Notes: generated by a model from the letters alone, not told the origin. Counted from the first letter of the stretch, positions 18,062 to 26,751 are shown. The stretch: 64,000 nucleotides of DNA from Streptomyces pactum (GCF_016031615.1 NZ_JACYXC010000001.1:992001-1056000); one strand, 5' to 3'. A program made the numbers and translations.

Positions 18062-18523
18062 TCAGCGGATGTCGTGCTCGGGGTGGGTCCGGTCGTACGC
18101 GCTCCGTGCCTCGGCGATGACGGCACGGTGGGCGAGCGACCAGTCGGCGAGCGCCTTGACCAGGTGGGTCAGGCCGGCCCCGGTCCCGGTCAGACGGTAA
18201 TCGACCTGGGCCGGGACGGTCGGGTACACGGTGCGCAGCACCAGACCGTCACGTTCGAGCCGGCGCACGGTGAGGGTGAGCATCCGCTGGGAGATGCCGT
18301 CGATGGCGCGCTGCAGCTCGCGGAACCGGCGGGGCCCGCCCGCGAGTTCGACGATCACCAGCACCGACCACTTGTCGGCGTGAGTGACATCGAAGTGCCT
18401 TCTTGTGGCCGGTGGGCCGAGGCGGTCCAGGACGTCGCGGATGCCGCAGTCGGGGTGGTCCTCGCGGCCGCAGGGCGCGAGATCGGCGGGGCCGGTTACC
18501 CCGGTGTGGGTGACAGGAGCCAA
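18062..18523 (-). CDS. HxlR-family transcriptional regulator with internal insertion
   Basis: A winged-helix regulator of the HxlR family, about 153 residues. The hallmark Cys is in DCGIRDVLDRLG, and the DNA-binding helices RRFRELQRAIDGISQRMLT and LRRLERDGLV-like LTVRRLERDGLVLRT follow. HxlR proteins usually read straight from DVLDRLG into DKWSVLVIV; here thirteen extra residues (PPATRRHFDVTHA) intervene, encoded by 39 bases at about 18383-18421. The extra DNA looks like intergenic sequence. The start is unclear: TTG at 18523 or GTG at 18544, both overlapping the 5' end of the divergent gene. It would normally regulate that divergent oxidoreductase in response to a thiol or carbonyl stress. 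Confidence 0.75.
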   Translation of the reverse strand: MAPVTHTGVTGPADLAPCGREDHPDCGIRDVLDRLGPPATRRHFDVTHADKWSVLVIVELAGGPRRFRELQRAIDGISQRMLTLTVRRLERDGLVLRTVYPTVPAQVDYRLTGTGAGLTHLVKALADWSLAHRAVIAEARSAYDRTHPEHDIR

Positions 18524-19357
18524 CGGGCACCTGGGCTCGGCCACCTGGCGGCGCTGCGCGCCCGCGGCGCCGCCGCGACGGGCGGCAGCCGCACGCCGGG
18601 CGAGGGGACGCGGCGTCTCGACTTCGACGACCCGGCGAGCCTGGACCTCACCGGGGTGGCGACCCTGGTGCTGGTCTCCGCCGGCTACGCCGAGGACGAC
18701 CACGTCATCCGGCGCCACGCGGCGGTCCTGGACGCCGCATCCCGCGACGGCGTCCGCCACGTCGTCTACACGAGCGTGACCACCGCCGGCGACCATCTCG
18801 GCTTCGCACCGGCGCACCGGGCCACCGAACGCCTCGTGCGGGCCTGCGGTCCGTCCTGGACGATTCTGCGCAACGGCCTGTACGCCGAACTCTTCGGGGG
18901 CCTGCTGATGTGGGCCGGGGACGCGGTGGAGTCCCCGTTCGGCGACGGCGCCCTGGCCGCGGTCGTGCGGGAGGACCTCGCGGACGCGGCGGCGATCGTC
19001 GCGGCGGATCCGGCAGCCCACAGCGGGCGCGTCCACGACCTCGTCGGCACACCGATCACGGCGGGCCAGGTGGCCGACCGGCTCGGGGTGCCGCACCGTG
19101 CGATCGGCCTGGGCGAGTACCGGCGCCGGCTCGGTGAGGAGATGCCCGGCCTCCTGCCGTTCCAGCCGCCCATGCTGGCCTCGATCGCCACCGGCATCCG
19201 GCACGGCTTCCTGGACGGCACCACCCCCGACCTCACGGACCTGCTGGGCCGCCCGGCCCGCGACCCGCTGGCCACGGCCGTGGCGGCCGCGGCCGCCACG
19301 CGGACGGCGAGCCCCCGCCGACGTACGGACCCGGCCGGCGGCCCCGCTCGCCGGTAG
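18504..19357 (+). pseudogene. NmrA/quinone-oxidoreductase-like NAD(P)-binding protein, 5' end broken
   Basis: Most of the product is an NmrA-type atypical short-chain reductase that binds NAD(P)H and often acts as a quinone reductase (QorB-like). The Rossmann start VTGANGHLGS is read from GTG 18504, but the frame is lost about 18538-18545, after which HLAALRARG, GSRTPGEGTRRLDFDD, VYTSVTTAG and ILRNGLYAE continue in another frame to the stop at 19357. About ten bases seem deleted relative to the family. Its 5' end overlaps that of the divergent HxlR gene by about 20 bases, leaving no room for a promoter. Together with the insertion in the HxlR gene this points to a local rearrangement. Confidence 0.7.
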
Positions 19358-19701
19358 GCTCCGCTCCTCCCCACGGCACCGCCGGCGGACCGCGTTCCGC
19401 CGGGGCCCCGACGGCCGCCGGCGTTCGAAGGGGTGCCCCCTACGGGTCTGCCGGTCCCGCTCGCTCCCTCCGGCACGACGTGCGTCCCGTCCCGCCGGCC
19501 CGGCGGGGCACGAGGTGCGTCCCGCCCCGTCCCTCCGACCCGGCGGAAGAGACCTGGCGCCGCCTTCAACACGACGCCCCGCCGGCGCGTATCCCTCGCA
19601 GGTACCCGTCGGGCCGGCACGGGAACACCCCCTGCCGCTGACACGCGTGGCCACTCCGGTGCCCGCGGCGACGGGACATCGATGACGAGGAAGAAGCGGA
19701 C
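19358..19701. other. gap upstream of propeller gene
   Basis: These 344 bases contain no recognisable gene. The right end holds the ribosome site of the next gene and presumably its promoter; no clear -10/-35 pair can be picked out. Confidence 0.45.
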
Positions 19702-20796
19702 ATGAAGAACTCCAGGCTTTCCCGCCGTGTGCTGCTCGGCACCACCGCGGTGACCCTCCTGGCCCTGCCGGTGTCACTGGCTTCGGCGAACGCGGACGCC
19801 CTTCTCGGGAAGAGCCGTCATTCCGTCGTCGCGTTCGGCGCGTACAACGGCGCCGTGGACGGGGTCCGCGCGCCGTTCGACGGCGGCATCGGCAACAACA
19901 GCATGGCGGTCAGCCCCGACGAGAAGATCGCCGTGGCCACCAACTCCCAGGTCGGCCGGCTGGTCGTCCTCGACCTGCGCAGCGGCCGGCGGATCGCCGA
20001 GATCAAGGGGCACGTGACCCCGCGCAGCATTCTGTTCTCCCCCGACGGCAAGGACTTCCTCGTCTCGGACAGCACGCTCGGCGTCGTGGACCGGATATCC
20101 CGGAAGACCTTCCGGGTCACCGAGCGCCTGCCGCTCGGCGCCGGGGTCTTCGGCACGGCGCAGACCCGGGACGGCGGGCGCCTGTACGCCAACAACCAGG
20201 CGGCGGACACGCTCACCGTCGTGGACCTCGCCAACGGCAGGCCGGAGCACGTCGTCACCGGGTTCTCCGAGCCGCGCCAGGGGGTGCAGCTTTCGCCCGC
20301 GGGCGACAAGCTGTACGTCACCAACTTCGACGGCGGCAGGGACAGCCGGATCACCGTGCTGGACACCAGGCCGGACCGGCCGGAGGAGACGCCGGTGAAG
20401 CTGAAGGAGATCACCGGCTTCAACCAGGTGCGGGGGCTGTCCATCAGCCGTGACGGCACCCGGCTGTACGCCGCGAACAGCGGTGACCACACGGTGTCCA
20501 TCGTCGATACCGGATCCGGCGACACGCTGGCGAAGGTGCCGGTGGGGCAGTCTCCCTACGGCGCGGCGCTCTCCCCCGACGAGACGGTCCTGCTCTCGGG
20601 GAACCTCAAGGGGAACTCGCTGACCGCCGTCGAACCCGGCAGCGGCGACGTGATCGGCACCGTGACAGGCGTCAAGGGGCCCCGCCAGGCGATCAGCTTC
20701 AGTGCCGACTCCCGGACGGCCTGGGTGCTGAACGAGGACCTGACCGTCGCCCAGGTTGACGTGCGGGCCCTGAAGGTGACCCGAACGCTCGGGTGA
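19702..20796 (+). CDS. secreted YncE-like seven-bladed beta-propeller protein
   Basis: A 364-residue exported protein. The N-terminus (SRRVLLGTTAVTLLALPVSLASA) is a signal peptide, possibly Tat-type, with cleavage near residue 30. The rest is a set of repeats of the type SPDGKDFLVSD, DGGRLYANNQ, DGTRLYAANSGDHTVSIVDTGSG and SPDETVLLSGN, typical of YncE/surface-layer 40-residue beta-propellers. Such proteins bind partners or small molecules rather than catalyse. The ATG follows GAGGAAGAAG. A sigma/anti-sigma pair starts 400 bases downstream on the same strand, so the propeller could belong to the envelope function that pair controls, but that is only adjacency. Confidence 0.85.
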   Translation: MKNSRLSRRVLLGTTAVTLLALPVSLASANADALLGKSRHSVVAFGAYNGAVDGVRAPFDGGIGNNSMAVSPDEKIAVATNSQVGRLVVLDLRSGRRIAEIKGHVTPRSILFSPDGKDFLVSDSTLGVVDRISRKTFRVTERLPLGAGVFGTAQTRDGGRLYANNQAADTLTVVDLANGRPEHVVTGFSEPRQGVQLSPAGDKLYVTNFDGGRDSRITVLDTRPDRPEETPVKLKEITGFNQVRGLSISRDGTRLYAANSGDHTVSIVDTGSGDTLAKVPVGQSPYGAALSPDETVLLSGNLKGNSLTAVEPGSGDVIGTVTGVKGPRQAISFSADSRTAWVLNEDLTVAQVDVRALKVTRTLG

Positions 20797-21176
20797 CACC
20801 GGCCGGCCCGCCGGCCGCCGGGCTGCTCCGCGTTCCCGGCGACGGCCCGCCGGGGTGACCGGCCGGCCGTCGCCGCCGGCGGCATCCGCCGGCCGGTCCG
20901 GCCCCGGCGGGCCGGCGGCGCGCCCGGGTGTCACCGGCGGCGCCCGGATGTCACGGGCGGTGTCACGGGGCGGGGGCCGGCGGGCCCCGCCCCCGGGCCT
21001 TCCCGGCGGGCTCCGCCGCGCGCAGGCCCGGACCGCGGGTGCCTCCGCGCCGCCCCGGCCGGACCGGGCGCGGGGGCGCCGCCGGCCGCACCGGGAGAAT
21101 TCCTCGGCCCCGGTCAACACTTCGGGCCGGAGCCGCGTATTCCCTGAAGACCACATCGTCTTCGAGGGGAAGCTCC
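20797..21176. other. gap upstream of sigma factor gene
   Basis: These 380 bases are mostly CCGG-rich filler up to about 21090. From 21090 to 21170 the composition is more balanced and should carry the sigma gene promoter, but no convincing -10/-35 pair can be named. An in-frame upward extension of the sigma reading frame through this region has no homology. Confidence 0.45.
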
Positions 21177-21218
21177 ATGGTGCCGTGGCGGACCGGACGC
21201 GGATGGCCGTATCGGTGA
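21177..21218 (+). CDS. possible 13-residue leader peptide upstream of sigma factor
   Basis: A short reading frame, MVPWRTGRGWPYR, has the best ribosome site in the area (GAGGGGA six bases before ATG). Its TGA overlaps the in-frame GTG of the sigma factor as GTGA. This arrangement would translationally couple sigma synthesis to the leader. It may be chance; the alternative sigma starts at 21185 (GTG) and 21203 (ATG) would overlap the leader entirely. Confidence 0.35.
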   Translation: MVPWRTGRGWPYR

Positions 21219-21796
21219 GCGGCAGCCCTGTGCGATGGCTGCGGAACCGGCTCGCACCGAACGACAGAGAGCCCGGCGGGCTGCGGACCGAGCGCGAGGT
21301 ACAGGCCGCCTACGACCTGTACGGCGGTGAGCTCTTCGGCTTCGCCTGCAAGGCGCTGGGGGACCGGCAGCTCGCCGAGGACGTGCTGCAGGAGACCTTC
21401 CTCCGTGCCTGGCGGGCGCCCCAGGGGTTCGATCCCCGGCGGGGCAGCATGCGCACCTGGTTGTTCTCCATCGCCCGGAACGCGGTGGTGGACGCCATGC
21501 GGCGCCGCACGGCCCGCGAGGGCGCCGGCCACTCCTCGTGGGACACCGTGCCGGAGCCGCCCCCGGCGGTTGACGCGGTGGACCAGCTGGTCGAACGTAT
21601 CCAGCTCGACGAGGCGTTGAAACAGATCAGCCCGCAGCAACGGGAGGCGGTGGTGGAGGTGTACTTCGGCGGGCGCACCTGCGCCGAACTCGCCGCGGAG
21701 CTGGGGGTTCCCGCGGCCACCATGCGCAGTCGGCTGTACTACGGCGTGCGGGCCCTGCGCCGCGTCCTGGAGGAGAACGGATGGCTGGCGCCATGA
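21215..21796 (+). CDS. ECF-type sigma-70 family RNA polymerase sigma factor
   Basis: A group IV sigma factor of about 193 residues. Region 2 spans YDLYGGELFGFACKALGD and LAEDVLQETFLRAWR; region 4 is LKQISPQQREAVVEVYFGG followed by the helix-turn-helix ELAAELGVPAATMRSRLYYGVRALRR. It would direct core polymerase to a small extracytoplasmic-stress regulon. The GTG at 21215 is chosen because it overlaps the stop of a well-initiated leader; GTG 21185 or ATG 21203 are in frame and possible. The ATGA overlap with the next gene shows an operon with its zinc-finger anti-sigma factor, resembling SigK/SigL-type pairs. Confidence 0.88.
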   Translation: MSGSPVRWLRNRLAPNDREPGGLRTEREVQAAYDLYGGELFGFACKALGDRQLAEDVLQETFLRAWRAPQGFDPRRGSMRTWLFSIARNAVVDAMRRRTAREGAGHSSWDTVPEPPPAVDAVDQLVERIQLDEALKQISPQQREAVVEVYFGGRTCAELAAELGVPAATMRSRLYYGVRALRRVLEENGWLAP

Positions 21797-22458
21797 ACGA
21801 TCCGTGCGTCCCCTTCCTCGGGCTGCTGACCGAGCACATGCTGCTGGGCACGCCGCTGCCGCCGGAGCTGGTCCGTCATCTCGACCGGTGCCCCCGGTGC
21901 GCGCGCGAGGCTCCCGAACTCGGCGACGTGGTCCGCAAACTGCGGCGGGCCGACCCGCTGCCGGACCGGGGCGGCACCCGCGTCCCCGCGCCCCCCGCGC
22001 GCCCCTCCGCGGAGGTGGGCGAACGCGTCCGCCGTGCCGTGGTCGCCGGCCGGCCGGCCGTTCGGCGACCACGGCGCCGGATCGCGCTGGGGGCCGCCGC
22101 CGTCCTCGCGGTGGCCGCGGCGGTCCTGGTCTCCACCTCGGGCCAGGAGCCGCCGCCCTCCACGCCCGTCACGCTGGTCCGTGAGGGGAAGATGGTGGAC
22201 CGTCCCTGGGGCACCGAGGTGCCCGTGGTGCTGTCGGGGCTCCCCACGGGAGAGACCTACCGGATGATGACCGTCGATGCCGACGGCACGCGGGCGCCCG
22301 GCGGCAGTGTCCGCGTGGTCTCCCACGAGAAGGTTTCCACCCGCATGATGACGGCGATGCCCAAGGACGCCATCACCGCCCTGGTCGTGGAGGACGAAAG
22401 AGGGCGCGTCGTGACCCGCGTCCCCGTACCGCCGCCCTCGTCCCCCGCCGCCCCGTGA
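21793..22458 (+). CDS. zinc-binding membrane anti-sigma factor
   Basis: A 221-residue single-pass membrane protein. Near residue 33 it has HLDRCPRC, the HxxxCxxC signature of ZAS-type anti-sigma factors, which hold a cognate ECF sigma at the membrane. A transmembrane helix (about 99-120, RRIALGAAAVLAVAAAVLV) follows an Arg-rich stretch, and the outer domain resembles the RskA-type anti-sigma-K C-terminal domain (LVREGKMVDRPWGTEVPVVLSGL, GETYRMMTVDADG). The ATG overlaps the sigma stop codon. Release of the sigma factor would follow proteolysis or redox change of the zinc site. The name is firm; the signal is unknown. Confidence 0.87.
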   Translation: MNDPCVPFLGLLTEHMLLGTPLPPELVRHLDRCPRCAREAPELGDVVRKLRRADPLPDRGGTRVPAPPARPSAEVGERVRRAVVAGRPAVRRPRRRIALGAAAVLAVAAAVLVSTSGQEPPPSTPVTLVREGKMVDRPWGTEVPVVLSGLPTGETYRMMTVDADGTRAPGGSVRVVSHEKVSTRMMTAMPKDAITALVVEDERGRVVTRVPVPPPSSPAAP

Positions 22459-23146
22459 GGCCGGGCACGCTCTCCTGAGGGTTCCTCGGACGCCGGGGCA
22501 CCGGCGCCGGCCGGCGGCACACGGGCGGCCGGTGGCCGGCGGCACGCGGCCGGGCGGTGGCCGGCGGCACGCGGCCGGGCGGGCGACGGCCGGCTCACCT
22601 CGGCGCACCCGCCGGCGCCGACCCGGCGGGTACGGGGGACGCCGGCCGGGCCGGTGCGGGCGGGTCGGTGCCGCAGGACGGTGGAGGGCGGCCACCTCCG
22701 GAGCCCGGCCCGCACGCACGGCTGAGCGGCCCCGGCGGGTGCGGGCTCACCAGGCCCGTCACCTGGCTGCCTGCCGCTCCGGGCTCCGCCGCCGCACCCC
22801 CGGGTTCCCCTTCGCGGCTCCTTGTCTTCCCCACCGTCGCCTGACGGCGGGGGTGCGGGCGGAGTCCGCCGGTCCACCGCAGGTGGTCCGCTCGCGCACC
22901 CCGCCCGCTCAGGAGCTGAACTCAGGTGCCTGGTAGGGAGCCCACCAGCTCGTTCGGAACGTCGCAGCCCTGCTCACAGTTCCCGAGCCGGCCGACGGCA
23001 CCACGCGCGCGGAGAGGCCGGCGGCGGACGGCTCGCCGTTCGCGTAGGGCCGCAGCGGATTGCTCTGCCGCTCCCCCGCCCCGGCCTCCGGCGCCCGGTG
23101 TCCGGCGGCGGCGCGGTCCGGGCGCGGGCGCGCGCGACCGGGCACG
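22459..23146. other. gene-free region with tandem repeats
   Basis: These 688 bases contain three tandem 25-bp units at 22510-22583 and CCGG-rich sequence. A minus-strand frame ending near 22918 with SWWAPYQAPEFSS looks slightly protein-like at its very end but has no start or body that resembles a family, and overlaps the TetR gene in another frame. I call no gene. Confidence 0.45.
22510..22583. repeat. 25-bp tandem repeat, three units
   Basis: Three consecutive units begin GCCGGCGGCAC at 22510, 22535 and 22560. Units 2 and 3 are identical over 23 bases; unit 1 differs at a few positions. The spacing and lack of unique spacers rule out CRISPR. Probably slippage-generated filler. Confidence 0.7.
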
Positions 23147-23800
23147 TCAGGGGAGCCGGGCCTCGGTGTGGGCGAGTTGGGCGGCGAGCGTCTCCTCGAA
23201 CGCGGCGCGGCGGTCCGCCCCGAGGGGGCGGATGTCGCGGGCGTAGTGGGCCAGGGCGGGGAAGCGTTCGGGGTCGGCGCCGAGTACCGCGACGCGGAAC
23301 TGCTCCATGGCCTGTTCGTACTCATCGGAGGTGAGGGAGCCGATACCCGCCTCGGAGGTGATCAGCGCGGCGAGGACGACCACGATGCGGTGGTATCGCA
23401 GCGGGATCTCCGCGTCGGGCAGGCTGGAGGCGCGCAGGGCCTGGAGCAGTTCCTCCATGAGCAACCGGGAGCCGGTGCCGCCGGACCCGTAGCGTCCCCA
23501 CACCGCGGCGAGCTGGGGGTGCTCGCCGAACGCCTCGCGCAGGCGCAGGGCCAGGGCGGTGATGCGCTGCTTCCAGTCGCCCTCGGGGCGGTAGCCGTCC
23601 ATGGCGGCCAGCAGGATCCGGTCGGCGACCGCGCGCAGCAGTTCGGTCTTGTTGCGGAAGTGCCGGTAGAGACTGGAGGAGTCGGTCCCGAGCGCCGCGG
23701 CGAGCCTGCGCACGCTGAACGACCCGGCGTCGCCCGTGCGCAGCATCTCCACCGCCGTGTCCAGGATCTCCTCGGTTGACCATCGCCTTCGGCCCGTCAT
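23147..23800 (-). CDS. TetR-family transcriptional repressor
   Basis: A 217-residue TetR-type regulator. The N-terminal helix-turn-helix is clear: STEEILDTAVEML, then SVRRLAAALGTDSSSLYRHFRNKTELLRAVAD. The C-terminal two thirds are helical and resemble the TetR C-terminal domain that binds a small hydrophobic ligand. It is divergent from the esterase gene at 23953, and the 150-bp intergenic region holds an inverted repeat and several TGCACTTG-type repeats (23830-23883), so it most likely represses both itself and the esterase. The ligand is unknown. Confidence 0.88.
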   Translation of the reverse strand: MTGRRRWSTEEILDTAVEMLRTGDAGSFSVRRLAAALGTDSSSLYRHFRNKTELLRAVADRILLAAMDGYRPEGDWKQRITALALRLREAFGEHPQLAAVWGRYGSGGTGSRLLMEELLQALRASSLPDAEIPLRYHRIVVVLAALITSEAGIGSLTSDEYEQAMEQFRVAVLGADPERFPALAHYARDIRPLGADRRAAFEETLAAQLAHTEARLP

Positions 23801-23829
23801 CCCGCCCCTCTCGTCCAGGCTCAGCCTAA

Positions 23830-23883
23830 CTCATGCACTTGCTCATGCACTTGTTGTTGCACGCACCGCGTGCATAATGAGTG
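23830..23883. promoter_or_regulatory. TetR operator cluster and esterase promoter
   Basis: A perfect 7-bp inverted repeat TGCACGC-ACC-GCGTGCA (23858-23874) lies between TTGTTG (23851-23856) and CATAAT (23873-23878), a 16-bp-spaced -35/-10 pair reading toward the esterase. Just upstream two direct 12-bp copies of CTCATGCACTTG (23830-23853) repeat the same TGCAC half site, and another TGCAC appears at 23882. Multiple half sites suggest cooperative repressor binding. Confidence 0.6.
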
Positions 23884-23952
23884 CACCGCACGGGCCGGGG
23901 TCCGGGCACGACGACGGCACACCCCGGCGTCCGACCAGGAGGGGAGAAGGGC

Positions 23953-24913
23953 ATGAGGGACAGCACGACCGCGATACGGCCGCCCGAGCCGGACTTTTCG
24001 GCGATGACGACCGCGGAACTGCTCGACTATCGCGACGCTGAGAACCGCTTCCGGGCCTCCGGCGCGGCGCGGACCCTCCTGGGAGAGCCGCACGCCGGCG
24101 CCGCGATCGACTGGCAGGAGATCGCGCTCCCCGGCCGCGACCTGCCGGTCCGGGTGTACCGGCCGACCCCGGCGGGGGACGGCGAGCCCGCGGTCGCCAC
24201 CCGCCTGCCTCTTGTGGTCCATGTCCACGGAGGCGGCTTCGTGGGCACGGCGGCGCAGTGCGACTGGACCAGCAGCCACCTCGCCGCGCGGCTGCCCGCC
24301 CTGGTCGTCTCGGTCGAGCACCGCCTCCTCGCCCCCGGCAGCCCGCTCGCGGACGCCGCCGACGACGGCTGGGACGTGCTCCGGCACGTGGTGCGGAACG
24401 CCGCTCGGTGGGGGGCCGACCCGGCGCGTGTGGCCGTCTTCGGCGAGAGCTGCGGCGCGCTGATCAGCGCGCTGGCGGCCATCCGAGCCAGGGAGGCCGG
24501 CCTGGAGCTCACGGCGCAGGTCCTGGTCAACCCCGTGACCGACGTGACCGACACGATGCTCGACCACCCCTCGACGACCGAGTACGCCTACAGCCCGACC
24601 CGGGCCCTGCCGCTCCTGCGGTTCTTCCGGCGGCTCGCCGTCCCGCGGGGAGCCGACGCCCGCGCGGTCTCGCCGCTGTACGCGGACGACCTGAGCGGGC
24701 TCGCCCCGGCGCTCGTGGTGGTGCCCACCCGGGACGGTCGCCGACCACGGCCGCCGCTACGCCGAACGGCTGCGCGCGGCCGGCACGCCCGTGCGGCTCT
24801 CCGAATACCCCGGAGCACCGCACGCCTTCCTGACCCTGCCCGGTGTGGAACCACAGGCCGAGGCCGCCCAGGCGGAGATCCTCGCGTTCCTCCGCACGGC
24901 CCTGGCGAAGTGA
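23953..24913 (+). pseudogene. HSL-family alpha/beta hydrolase (esterase), frameshifted near C-terminus
   Basis: Read across one frame change this is an esterase of about 319 residues in the hormone-sensitive-lipase family. The oxyanion motif HGGGF (near residue 94), the nucleophile elbow GESCG (near 170) and, after the break, VADHGRRYAERLRAAG with the acid Asp and PHAFL with the catalytic His are all present. The frame is lost near 24729-24735 in CCCGGGAC; removing one G restores it and ends at TGA 24911-24913. Unless this is a sequence error, the protein loses its acid and His and is inactive. ATG follows GGAGGGGAGAAGG. The divergent TetR gene probably controls it. Confidence 0.78.
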
Positions 24914-24924
24914 CGGAGGAACGC

Positions 24925-25101
24925 ATGTCCCCCGCCCTCGGGCCCGACGGTCCCCCGGGTCTCCCACCTGGCCGCAACCGCCCTCGATCCGCGTCCGGCC
25001 CGACCGGCCTCGGCGACATCGACGCCGCCGTGCCCGGCACCGGGGCCCAGGTGGCCCGGGCCCGGTACAGCGACCACGGCATCGCCCTGACCGCCCCGTG
25101 A
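24925..25101 (+). CDS. small hypothetical reading frame
   Basis: A 58-codon frame with a good ribosome site (GGAGGAA, ATG four bases on), lying between the esterase stop and the next gene. Its C-terminal half (LGDIDAAVPGTGAQVARARYSDHGIALTAP) looks protein-like, while the first half is Pro/Gly-rich and may be out of frame: the neighbouring frame reads VSHLAATALDPRPAR. It may be a real small gene with another one-base error. No family recognised. Confidence 0.35.
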   Translation: MSPALGPDGPPGLPPGRNRPRSASGPTGLGDIDAAVPGTGAQVARARYSDHGIALTAP

Positions 25102-25117
25102 GGAAAGAAGCACCCTG

Positions 25118-25567
25118 ATGACGAACCCACCCCGGGCCCGCGGGGCGCTGGGAGCGATGTACGCGGGTCTGGCACTGACCGTCCTCGCGACGCTCGCCCC
25201 GTACGCCGACCGCGGCACCACCCATCTGCTGGCCGACCGCATCCGGGCCGGCTACCCCGGCTACTCCCCGGCACGGATCGACTCGGCCGTCACCACCTAC
25301 CTGGTCGTGCTGACCGCGATCGGGGCGCTCGGCGTCCTGGCCTGGCTCACGGCGGCCTGGGCCCTCAGGGCGGGCAAGCGGTGGGCCCGCCCCGCCGCGA
25401 CCGCGCTGTTCGTGATCGGGACCGGCGTCGGACTGACCGGGCTGCTGACCGAGGACACCTCGGGCGAGACCGGACTGCCGCCGGAGCTGGGCTGGGCCGG
25501 GATGGCCCCCTGCCTGGCGGGCTTGGTCGCGGTCGTACTGCTGTGGCGGAGACCACGGCCGGCGTGA
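25118..25567 (+). CDS. four-helix membrane protein of unknown function
   Basis: A 149-residue integral membrane protein with four hydrophobic segments (about residues 14-30, 58-82, 91-108 and 125-142). The loop after helix 1 has RAGYPGYSPARIDSAVTTY. Such small four-helix proteins are common next to TetR/esterase loci in Streptomyces but have no known role; DoxX-like or DUF-type proteins are possible comparisons. The ATG follows AGGAAAGAAG. It is probably cotranscribed with the esterase upstream. Confidence 0.75.
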   Translation: MTNPPRARGALGAMYAGLALTVLATLAPYADRGTTHLLADRIRAGYPGYSPARIDSAVTTYLVVLTAIGALGVLAWLTAAWALRAGKRWARPAATALFVIGTGVGLTGLLTEDTSGETGLPPELGWAGMAPCLAGLVAVVLLWRRPRPA

Positions 25568-25680
25568 GGCGCCGGCTGCGTCCGGCTCCGCACACCAGAC
25601 GCCGGCGGCGGCCCCTCGCGGCCGGACGGAACCGCACCGGCACACGGCATCACCCATCCGCACCGGAGAGGAAGAACTCG

Positions 25681-26445
25681 ATGCAGCGCATCGGCATCAT
25701 GGGAGTGGGCGAGATCGGCCGGGCCGTCGTCGAGGGCCTGCGCCACGGGGGCGGGGCGTCGCCGGAGGTCTTCCTCTCCCCCCGGGGGGCCCGCACCGCC
25801 GCCTCACTCTCCGAACGCTTCGAAGGCGTCCATGTGTGCGCCGGCAACCAGGACGTGGTGGACCGCTCCGAGGTGGTGATCATCGCCGTGCGCCGCCAGG
25901 ACCACCGCGAGGCGCTCGCCGGGCTGACGGTGGACGGCGGCAGGACCGTGGTCAGCCTGATGGCCGGCGTCGCCACCGAGGACCTGCGGCGGACCCTCGC
26001 CACCGGCGCCCCGATCGTCCGCGCCATCCCGCTGCCCGCCGTGCGCGAGCGCCGCTCCGTCACCGTGACCTGCCCCTCCCACCCGGTGGTGGACGCTCTC
26101 TTCGCGCAGCTGGGCGGAGCGCTCCCCGTCGCGGACGAGGGCGCCTTCAACGTCTTCTCCGCACTGACCGGGACGCTCACCGCCCACTACGCCTACCTCA
26201 CCACCCTCGCCTCGTGGGCCGCCGGCCACGGCATCGACCCCGGCGCCGCCGACCGGTACGTGCGCGGCCTCTTCGAGACCGTCGGCCGCTCCCTGGGCGA
26301 CGAGGCCCGCTCCCTGCAGCGGCTCGCCACCGATCACGAGACCCCCGGGGGCAACAACGAGCGCATCCGCACCACCTGGTTCGATCCGGCCAACGCCGCG
26401 GCCCTCGCGAAGGCCCTGGACGGCCTTCTCGCCGAGCTGGCGTAG
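25681..26445 (+). CDS. pyrroline-5-carboxylate reductase-like NAD(P)-dependent reductase
   Basis: A 254-residue member of the ProC family. The dinucleotide-binding start is MQRIGIMGVGEIGRAVVEGL; VVIIAVRRQD, VVSLMAGVATEDL and VRAIPLPAV follow in family order, and the C-terminal dimer helices end in ETPGGNNERIRTTWFD, close to the ProC signature TPGG-T. It would reduce pyrroline-5-carboxylate to proline or act on a related imine. The C-terminal NNE in place of the usual T-x-x-G-L is a departure, so it may be a specialised paralog rather than the housekeeping enzyme. The ATG follows GGAGAGGAAG. Confidence 0.82.
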   Translation: MQRIGIMGVGEIGRAVVEGLRHGGGASPEVFLSPRGARTAASLSERFEGVHVCAGNQDVVDRSEVVIIAVRRQDHREALAGLTVDGGRTVVSLMAGVATEDLRRTLATGAPIVRAIPLPAVRERRSVTVTCPSHPVVDALFAQLGGALPVADEGAFNVFSALTGTLTAHYAYLTTLASWAAGHGIDPGAADRYVRGLFETVGRSLGDEARSLQRLATDHETPGGNNERIRTTWFDPANAAALAKALDGLLAELA

Positions 26446-26751
26446 GAGCGCCGGCGGGGCCGGCGGGGGCCGGGCCGCCGCCGGACGCGCCGGGCTGTGG
26501 GGGGCGGCCGCGGGCCGCGCGTCGCCCGGTACCCGCCTGTCCGCGGATCGCCCGCGGCGGAGGACGGGGCCATCGACGGTGCCGGCGTCCTCCTCGGTGC
26601 TCGGGTCCCCGCCGGCCCGGCTCCGGCGGCGCGCCGCCGGTCGTCACCGTCCAGGCGTGCGAGGCCCGGGGGCTGCCCGCGCCCGCGGCGAACGGTCCGG
26701 GGCGGGGCGCGTCGGACGTCGTGCTCGCCGCAACCGCTTCCGGGCCGCCGG
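26446..26751. other. gap between convergent genes, nothing seen
   Basis: These 306 bases separate the stop codons of the ProC-like gene and the GntR gene. The sequence is GC-rich without a U-tract terminator or credible gene. Confidence 0.45.

Noticed and set aside
22510..22583. Tandem 25-bp repeats as a CRISPR array
   Set aside because: Units abut with no spacers and are pure GC-rich slippage-type sequence.
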